Positions 56,501-64,000 of a stretch of 64,000 bases of DNA are shown in pieces (position 1 is the first letter of the stretch; each line of letters starts with the position of its first letter). The DNA is from Paguma larvata (Eukaryota; Chordata; Mammalia; Carnivora; Viverridae), in NCBI GenBank assembly GCA_030068075.1, contig CM057825.1, forward strand, positions 83,467,123 to 83,531,122, read 5' to 3'. The notes below the pieces were generated by a model that had not been told where the DNA came from, did not search any database, and was given only the letters and a program-made list of their open reading frames with translations. A program made the position numbers and the translations under genes.

Positions 56501-56904
56501 GTTGAAAAATCAAACACCTCGAGAGTGATTGCACATGTCACAGACTCATCTCCTCTGACCTCCCTAACACTTGTATGAGAGTGTTACTGTCACTGCATTG
56601 TCTGGATTCCAAAGAGCATTCTGGCTGAGCTCTCACCCACCCTGTGGATTAACTAAGACCATTTTTTTTTCCCTCCTTTTAAATCGCAGGCCTGTTTTCT
56701 CCTGGCAACACAAAAGGCTTTTAGTCCACCTACCCACTGTCGGTGAGCTGGTAAGCAAAGAGGAAAGCAACCTGGCTGATTGTTGAAATGGAACATAATT
56801 AGAAAATATAGCCACGTAATTTATTCCACAATCTGCTTCATTTACTGGATAAAACATAACCTTCCACCCATTATTCAAGCCATCTTCACACCCATTCTTT
56901 TCAT
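53545..56904. other. Repeat-poor block with scattered CpG clusters
   Basis: No confident interspersed repeat was seen in over 3 kb, apart from a faint MER20/MER5-like patch at 55139-55215. CpG clusters lie at 53664-53689 (six CpGs in 26 bp) and 56158-56213. The longest frame, 148 codons at 54005-54451, has no recognisable domain and overlaps comparable ORFs in other frames. Candidate regulatory sequence. Confidence 0.4.
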
Positions 56905-57288
56905 GTATGCATCATCCATTTCACCAATATTTATTGAGCACCTACTACACTGAGTTTGCTGGACGCCGAGTTGGTAGCACTAGAGAAGACAGAGCCAGTC
57001 CCATCCTCTGAAGCGAAAATGCTCCTAGATGGTCAGAAAAAGACAGAGATTGTTTTAAATCATTTTTGGAAACTATAAAAACTATAAGGAAAATAAAACT
57101 GGCTAGAGCGATAAAGACTAATTTGAATAAAGTTTTCTAAATATGAAGACAGTGACCTTAACAAGTAAGGGAAGAAAAGAGTCATGGATAGAACATTTCA
57201 GGTTGGTTGTTCAGAGAAGGGCTCTCAAAGGCTAAGATATCTGAGCTGATTTTCTGCTAGAAGAGAGAGCCAGGCGAAACACAAAAGC
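56905..57288 (-). mobile_element. LINE-2 (antisense), 3' segment, split by a SINE
   Basis: 'tcaccaatatttattgagcacctactacactgagtttgctgg' is the complement of the L2 terminus. 'cagagaagggctctcaaaggctaagatatctgagctga' corresponds to the upstream L2 body. The element continues at 57501 beyond the inserted SINE. Confidence 0.8.
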
Positions 57289-57289
57289 A

Positions 57290-57500
57290 GGGGTGCCTGG
57301 GTTACTCAATCAGCTAAGTGAGTGACTCTTGATTTCTGCTCAGGTCATGATCTCACTGCCGTGAGACTGAGCACTTCCACGGGCTCTGCGCTGAGTGCAG
57401 AACCTGCTTAAGATTCCCTCTCTCTCCTTCTCCTCCTGCCCTTCCCCTGCACACAGGCACCTGTGTGCCCTCTCTTTCTCTCAAAAAAAAAAAAAAAAAA
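57290..57500 (+). mobile_element. CAN-SINE (SINEC) inserted in L2
   Basis: 'aggggtgcctgggttactcaatcagctaagtgagtgactcttgatttctgctcaggtcatgatctcac', body 'gggctctgcgctgagtgcagaacctgctta', CT stretch and a pure A tail of about 18. Target duplication not clear. Confidence 0.93.
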
Positions 57501-57790
57501 GCAAAAACAAAGTTTTTAAAAAAGAGTAAAATGCCCTAGACTGAGAAAAAAGCCTGGTGAGTCCGAGGAATAGAAAGGAAGCAAGTAGGCTGAAACATAA
57601 TGGAAAGCAAAATAAGGTAAGTCTGGAAATTTGAGGGACTTGGAGGTTGGGATTTGTTCTAAATGCAACAGGAAGCCTTTGGAGGATATCGGACAAGGAA
57701 GTGACTTGATCTGATTGAGGCTTTCAAAGAGCAGAATGTCTGCTCTCCACAGAGTCTCCAAGCAGGGCAGATTCAGGATGTAGTTCAGAG
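57501..57790 (-). mobile_element. LINE-2 (antisense), second segment
   Basis: 'aaaatgccctagactgag', 'ggaatagaaaggaagcaagtaggctg' and 'aatgcaacaggaagcctttggaggatatcggacaaggaagtgacttgatctgat' follow the L2 complement in order and continue the piece at 56905. Confidence 0.8.
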
Positions 57791-58369
57791 TGAGAACAAG
57801 AAAAGGGATAAAAAAATAACCGCCATTTTTTTTTGTTTTCTTTTTTTTACTTGAACAGCTGAGTAGCTGGTCAGCCATAGCTGAGGCAGAGATGATTGGG
57901 GGATCCTAGGTAGGAGAGGTAGACATTTACTTATTTAACTTTGTCTGTCAGCAGTCCTTGAATACATGAAAAATAGGCTTTTATCAGCTTTCTTTATGTT
58001 CTAGTGTCCTATTTAAATCACAATATTCTAGATTGCTGGCATGCTTTTCTACTCCATCAGTTTCAAACCCTAGTTTAATATCCAGCTCCTCGGAGAAGAT
58101 TTTGCTGATTAAAACTCTCCTCCTAATGATTACGCCTTATTAATATCCATTCTTTCCATTTTTATTACAAATCTTTTACTCTATTTTATACTTAGCTCCT
58201 ACAGGATTGAGACCAGATTCCTCGGCCTTTCTCTCTTTTCAGCCCGTACGTGCCCACCTCCCGGTGCAACATATTCCAGTCCCCCACCGGGTCCTGTGTT
58301 ACCCAAGCCTGAGCTCTACCCACCCCCCGCACCCCCCTCACTCTTCTCTAACAGACTCTCCTTCTCCAT
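57791..58369. other. Unassigned non-coding sequence
   Basis: Part of 58080-58369 may be diverged L2, but it is not clear enough to call. Confidence 0.4.
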
Positions 58370-58489
58370 AGCTGCACCTGCCACACAATCAGGCCAATCC
58401 TTTAACACCTCAATCAAGAGACCTCCTTTCAGGAAGCCATCGTCGACCACTCCCCAATCAGAGGTGATCCCTCCCTCCCATCCCCTAGG
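58370..58489 (+). mobile_element. LINE-2 fragment interrupted by MIR
   Basis: 'aatcaagagacctcctttcaggaagccatcgtcgaccactccccaatcagaggtgatccc' is the L2 segment just upstream of its terminus. L2 resumes at about 58740. Confidence 0.7.
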
Positions 58490-58738
58490 AGGCAGTGGAG
58501 TACAGGGGTTGAGGGCTCCGGCTCCGGGGTCAGGCTCTCAGTTCACCGGCCCACCTCTGTACATCCTAACTGTGCGCCCCAGGGTAACCCATCAATATGC
58601 ATTGATCTCTGCTGCTCTACCTGGAAAGTGTATGCTGGGGGAGCGGTGAAATAAGAGTACTCAAACTTGTTGTGAGGATTGAGACAACACACCTAAAATG
58701 TATCATGTAGCGCCCACACATGGTAAGGACTCTTCAGA
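58490..58738 (+). mobile_element. MIR SINE, near full length, nested in L2
   Basis: It starts 'gaggcagtggagtacaggggttgagggctccggctccggggtcaggctctcagttcaccggccc'. It passes 'gtgcgccccagggtaaccc' and 'gaaataagagtactcaaacttgttgtgaggattgagacaacacacctaaaatg' and ends near 'gcccacacatggtaagg'. All MIR sections are in order. The 117-codon ORF at 58296-58649 is an artefact of the L2 and MIR. Confidence 0.85.
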
Positions 58739-58922
58739 GTAGATGTTTTTGATATTTTCATTTCCACGTACTTTGGCTCTCTAACCAAAATAACAGTCTA
58801 CTTTGTATTGCGGTTGCCTCTAACCCATCAGATTAAAAGTTCCCCAAGAATGTAATGGTGCTTTCTTGATCTTTATTTTTAGTAGATATTTTATGAATAG
58901 TTACTGATGAATGAATGTGGAA
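58739..58922 (+). mobile_element. LINE-2 3' end
   Basis: 'taaaagttccccaagaatgtaatggtgctttcttgatctttattttta' then 'agtagatattttatgaatagttactgatgaatgaatg' is the L2 terminus. It continues the piece at 58370. Confidence 0.75.
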
Positions 58923-59868
58923 CATAAACAATTTTAAAGATTCTCATTTTTCCCCCAAATACATGGACTCTTCTTAAAGTAGACATAACATCTTTTCATT
59001 TATTTTAAAATTCCATATTGCCCAGTGCATACATATACTGTGTACATATATGCATATACGCACACTACATACACTGTGTATATATTGTATACAGTCTATA
59101 TTTTGAATTTTCTGAATTAACAGACTCTTGTATTCAATACAAGCAGTGCATATATCAGGTTAAATTCACCAGGAATGCTGCTTTTAAAACGGAAAACTAT
59201 CTTTTCACTTATCTTAAACAGAAGGAATTACAATGGGGCATCATTCCAACTCACAAAAATCTTCTGGCCTCTGAAGACCCAGAGTTAGGCAGGAGGTTCT
59301 GGTTAGGGACATGTGCTCTCTCATCTACGTCAATTAGTGTTCATTGGACAGAGCATGGATGCAACACACTGTGCTGTGTGTTTTGAGTACATTTTCTAAA
59401 TGTGAAGACACTATGTCGTCTTACATATCAAGAAAGACATCACTCAAGGCCATAGTAAATAATAAAAAAAAAAGACATACCTCTATAGGTTTATGAATAT
59501 TATTGCATCTCATTTCACATAGGAAGGAAAACCTTGACAAGCTTTGCAATATGACAAAGACAAGGTCTAGTGGAGAAATAAACGTAGAAAGTGTGGATTT
59601 GAATTAAGGGTCAGTAGTGGCTTACTTTTCAAAAAAAAAAAAAACGAAACACGACATGCTAAAATAGATTAAAGTATAAACACGGAGTCTCTACATCTTT
59701 CTTCACAAAGTATCAGTTAATCTAGCAAGGCTTTCCTCTAGTTTCTAGCAAACATAATTTTACTGTACTCTGTCCCTAGGTTGTCCCATAACTAAATAAT
59801 TATAGATGTAAATCACACAACCCCACCTAAAAAATATCATTTTTCCCTAGTGATGAGCTGGAGCAAAA
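58923..59868. other. Unassigned sequence with AT/GT-rich patch
   Basis: An irregular alternating tract of 'tgtgtacatatatgcatatac'-like wording occupies 59025-59100. The 122-codon ORF at 59018-59386 starts in that tract and has no recognisable domain. Confidence 0.5.
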
Positions 59869-59876
59869 CTCCAGAA

Positions 59877-60077
59877 CAGGGGCGTCTGGGTGGCTCCGTC
59901 GGTTGAGGGTCCAACTTCAGCTCAGGTCATGATCTCGCAGTTCGAGCCCCACATCAGGCTCACTGCGGTCAGCCTGTCAGCACGGAGTCCGCTGGGGATC
60001 CTCTGTCCCCCGCTCTCTCTGCCCCTCCCCCACTTGCATTCTTTCAAAAATAAATTAAATGAAAAACATAAAAACAC
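59877..60077 (+). mobile_element. CAN-SINE (SINEC)
   Basis: 'caggggcgtctgggtggctccgtcggttgagggtccaacttcagctcaggtcatgatctcgcagttcgagcccc', a rearranged body, CT stretch and A-rich tail. A short duplication CTCCAGAA lies at 59869-59876 and 60078-60085. Confidence 0.94.
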
Positions 60078-60085
60078 CTCCAGAA

Positions 60086-61274
60086 TAATTATGCCTCAGT
60101 ATAACCCATTGCAGTTTTCTCTGTTCATCTGCTTGTTTCCTCTTTTTTCACCCCTCTGTCCTTCGTTTCTTCCTTCCTTTTTCTTTTACCTCCTGAATTT
60201 TCCAGCATTTGTGAATAATTTGGTCAACTTCTAGCTGACAGTCTGTGTCTTCAGTCCCCAGTCAGCAGCTATATTCTATTCCGCAGATTGAGTTATTTAA
60301 CTGTGCAAGTTCTTGTCTCCAATACACACTCCTCTTTCCTCGGTTGAGTTATAACACATACTTTTTTCATCAACCGCTAAAAAAAGTAACAAAGACTCCA
60401 TTCTTACACAGGACCTCAAGAATCCAGGATAATTTCTCATGTAGCATCCATTTAAACTCTCGCTATTTCCATGTCACCATCTAACTGCCTATGGCATATC
60501 CTGAATTCTGATAAAAACGTGTCCAATTCTATCGGTAAAATTCCTGTCTCTTGATGTCTGGTTGACAAACTACCTAAAAACACACTCGAACTGAAACAAG
60601 TGGGTAAGAAAACCACCAAGATAACTATTAGGGGAGAGTAAATAGGGGGTGTTCTCTTCTTAGTTTCTACGTACTTTTTCATACCTTCAGTGACTTACAT
60701 CCGATACAGCTTCCATGGATTACACATTCGAATCAAATAGAATTCTGGCCTATGTCTTTCTGCCTCATGGATTCTTTCTCTGCTTAGCTACTAACAGTTA
60801 TTTTTCCCTTACTGTTTAAGTTAACTACACGGCAAAACCCATAATCTCCAGTACATGACTTTTCAGCTTTATCTGAAAGTGGAGGACCTCTCCTAATTCT
60901 GCATCCCCTATTCACTTCTCAGAGTAGGGGTAAGAACACATCCACTCTTTCCCCTCCTGTTTGGTTGTTTTTAAAAAATCTCTGTCCTTGATAAAATGAC
61001 AGGTACTAAAATCAAGGACGTTGGTTTTAAGTCCTCAAAATGCGTCTTTGCCACTGCATTTGCTTGCCTTTTCGTCTACTGCAACAACTGAAACTTGGAG
61101 AGTAAAAGAGATTTCTGGAAGGAAAGACATTATTCGATCTAGTAATATTGTAATAATTGAGTTCTTTCCCCACCTGCTTCAAAACAGACTCAGAACTTAG
61201 AAAGTGAAATGCAATTATTGCTTTAAGTGGAAATTTAAATAAAAAGTAAAAGAGCTCAACAACTTTATTTCTAA
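60086..61274. other. Unassigned non-coding sequence
   Basis: No gene or named repeat is visible. A 107-codon minus-strand ORF at 61027-61350 overlaps the following L2 and is incidental. Confidence 0.5.
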
Positions 61275-61393
61275 CTAGGAAGCTCCCACAAAGGTGGATT
61301 TTGTCTGAGTTACTGCTGAATCCACATGCCTGGAACAGAGACTGCCACATGATAGGGGTTATTTCAATAAATAAATGTTAAATGAATGAGCTT
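61275..61393 (+). mobile_element. LINE-2 3' end
   Basis: 'aagctcccacaaaggtggattttgtctgagttactgctgaatccacatgcctggaacagagactgccacat' then 'ttcaataaataaatgttaaatgaatga' is the L2 terminus. Confidence 0.82.
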
Positions 61394-64000
61394 CTTTACC
61401 CAGAAAAATGTTGAAACTTGCTTACTAGCTGTCAAAAGTAGGTTCCTTCATGCATAAAAAGCATCGACTGTGTAATTTGCCCCTACTTCCTCCTTCTGCA
61501 GAAAGCCAACAAAAGAACTGTAACTTTTTACCTAAGGATCAAAGGTGTCAACCTATTGGCTCACACCACTTTAAAGTCTTGGATAATAGTCTTGGGTTAT
61601 TTTTAGATAATTTCTTTTGTTTCAAGCTTGAAAAGAAGTATTAACAAAGATCAAAAAATAAATCACTGATTCAGAGCAGGAAAATGCATATTAAGGAGTT
61701 CAAAATATAGTATGTAGAGGCTGTGAGCTAACCTTCCCAGAATACAAGTGAGATCTAGCTTTAGATACTGACGTACTATAACGGCCCCACTTGGGACCCA
61801 TCAACATAAAAGGAATGAGGAGAACTTAGAGAGTTGAAAGTCTGCAAAGGAAAGAGAAAAACAATTTAAAAATTATAGAGTGACCCAGGCATTCTCAACA
61901 TCTAACCCAATAAACCGAGAGGTAGAAAGATACAACCAAAGTGTAAGAACGAGAACTCTAGACAGTGAAATCTGGGGTGAGGTTATTCTCACCTACAATC
62001 TTCTGTATTTCCAAACATTCTACAGGAAGTAAGTAAGACTAGTGCAGTCAGAAAAAATAATACACATGCTTTTTAAACGAAGAAAAAAAAGAAGAGTAAA
62101 AATCATAGGTGAAGAAAACTTAAAGAATTAAGATAATATAGGCAAAGAAGAGAACACATATTGGTGACTTAACAGTCTTTATTGTTTAAAACAACCATTA
62201 ACCTAAATCTATCGCAAAACACATAGGATGGGCTTATTTCTTGCTAAAACAAGAATCTCACACACACACACACACCGAATACACATGCACATATATTACA
62301 CATAATTACAGGGAGTAGGGCTCCTAGAGAAAGGGCAAAAACACCCAAACTGTGTGAAAAAGAAAAAGCTTCTATAATTAGGACATGATCAAGGCAGCAA
62401 CTCTCACATACTGACAAGACGTGAAGATGGCAGAACACGGACAGAGGAAAAGGGGTGGCCTTCCCAAGAGGACACAGAAGAATGTCAGGAAGAGGAGACC
62501 TGTTCAAAATAAAGGTGGAAATACAATGCCTATTGCATCACAATCAAGGTATGCCCAAGGAAGTGTCCAATGTGCGAACATGCATTCTGGAGTAAAAAAT
62601 GTTTGAGACTCCCTAACCTCCCATCTTCAAGGTGAAGAAATCCAGAAAGCCCAAGACAATATGGGATTAAGCAGTTTCTCTTGCAGGGTGATCTGGAGTG
62701 AAAGGTCTTCTCAGAAAGAAAGGACCCCAAATGAAGCTGTAATTGTTCCACAAGGTTGACTAGAAGCGCGCCTTCTTTCTACGTATCTCACTCCAAAATC
62801 ACCTGGAAGAATACAAACCCCAACCTAGCGTAACCTCTTGACCCATCCTGTGGCCAAGCAGTTGTGCTATCCTTAACAAAACTGCCGTTTGTGCCCAGTT
62901 TCTCTCTTTCCAGGTGTCACAGAGATAGTAAATAAGAAAACAAAATTATCCACCTAATGAAAAGTGGCCCCTCTCAAGTATCGTAACTGCAACATAAAGA
63001 GGTTTATCACGAAAACCTGCTTTTTACAGGAATTACCCTACCAGCAGAAGTATCAGGATGTTAGCTGGTGCCATGATGAATTGGGCAGATACTTGGAGGA
63101 CATATGGGGCTTCCCAGACTCTTGAAATAACATTGTATAGGTAGTTGTCTCCCTTTGACCTCATGACAATTGACCACATACGTCGATGATTAGAATGTTT
63201 CAGGTCAGTTCAAACTTTCACACTAGATCTGGACCAAGCAGACAGAAAACACACATAAAACTAAACCTTCCGTTTAGGACAGGAGCCCTTTCTAAGCTCT
63301 CCAATTTCCTCGGGCAGTGCTACAACTGAAAACACAGCCAAAGAGAGAGTTTAACAACAAATTCAATTGGCTTCATTCCTCATAGAGGCATACCCCGGCA
63401 CCTACTCCGTGTCAACGATTATACTGAACACCTCGCACCCATTGTTTCTTCAGGGTCCTTCCAGAGGCTGTTCAGTCCTGGATACTCTCTCTAAAGTTAA
63501 AGTTGGGGAAATTCGAAGTTCCTACGAATTCCCCCACCAGCAGGAACCAGAGAATTAAGTCCTGGGGTTACCTAGCCCCAATCACTTAAAGAAAACTGAA
63601 GTCTACATAGTAAAACTTGATGGGGAAGACTGGAAAACTGTTTTATTATGAAAGGCCTAGCACCACTACTTTGCATCAGAGCAAAGTCTGATGGAGTTCC
63701 AAACCTGAGTCATTCTCCCCAGGGTTATGGACTCATCACATCGGCTCCCCTACAGATCACTCGCTCATATTCTATCTCCACCTCTCTCTCCCCACCTCTC
63801 TCAGTCGTGCCTGGGGAGACAGGATGGGTGCACGGAATTGGTAAGAGATGACAGATCGAGGAACAACATCACCCTGCACGTCCCAAGGTGTTAGCCCTCG
63901 GGCCGAACTGTGACTCTCACTTCCCCCCACAACCTTCTATTTTCTCTTGTACTGAACCTTGACCAGAAGCCTCTCCCCATCCCGTGCCCTTCCCTCCCCA
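61394..64000. other. Unassigned non-coding sequence
   Basis: It holds a short (CA)n tract at 62259-62275 and possibly a very diverged antisense MIR/L2 patch at about 63385-63560. No gene is recognised; ORFs are all under 90 codons. Confidence 0.45.

Noticed and set aside
58296..58649. 117-codon proline-rich ORF
   Set aside because: Most of it lies in L2 and MIR sequence.
15721..60077. Functional tRNA-Lys genes at the CAN-SINE heads
   Set aside because: The heads have A- and B-box-like motifs but are fused to SINE bodies and tails and lack tRNA folding and terminators.

Overview
This is eukaryotic, mammalian, non-coding-dominated DNA, and most probably from a cat-family (Felidae/feliform) carnivore. 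The main evidence is at least 17 copies of a tRNA-Lys-derived CAN-SINE. Most carry the feliform-type body: a head reading GGGGCGCCTGGGTGGCTCAG, then 'ggctctgtgctgacagctcagagcctgga', a CT-rich stretch and an (AAATA)n tail. The rest of the repeat content (L1, L2, MIR, MER5A, MaLR/MLT1 LTRs) is standard for placental mammals. There are no bacterial or viral genes, no operons and no CRISPR arrays, and almost every ORF is short and incidental.

Layout. 1-2370: AT-rich unassigned sequence with one MIR. 2371-3775: a 5'-truncated L1. 3848-4072: antisense SINE. 4080-11150: a long stretch almost free of recognisable interspersed repeats, with homeodomain-like, E-box and octamer motifs; it is my best candidate for a cluster of conserved regulatory elements. 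11155-20145: mixed old repeats (MLT1 LTR, MIRs, an L2 of about 1.6 kb with a MER5A inside it, two close SINEs). 20223-20518: processed pseudogene of ribosomal protein L38. 21-26.5 kb: (CA)n tracts, a clean L1 insertion with a perfect target duplication, L2, old L1 and a MaLR LTR. 26.5-29.8 kb: a cluster of five SINEs around two weak exon-like segments. 32274-32775: a SINE whose tail has expanded into a purine-only tract of more than 300 bp. 35.6-38.9 kb: L1, MIR, two SINEs and L2. 38.9-48.9 kb: another interval without SINEs. 51.3-56.6 kb: a CpG-retaining, mostly repeat-free block that may also be regulatory. 56.9-64 kb: L2 copies interrupted by a SINE or by a MIR, another SINE and unassigned sequence.

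No intact protein-coding gene could be supported. The arrangement (blocks free of repeats and rich in motifs, separated by repeat-laden DNA) fits a gene desert or a large intron near a developmental gene, but the locus could not be named from sequence alone. I found no convincing undescribed biological system. The observations most worth checking are the CpG-retaining block near 52.0-52.6 kb, the repeat-free 4-11 kb block, the SINE-born purine tract, the RPL38 retrocopy with a still-open frame, and the exon-like pair at 28.1/29.0 kb. Repeat names come from recognising consensus-like wording by eye, so boundaries are good to about 5-30 bp unless target duplications are given.
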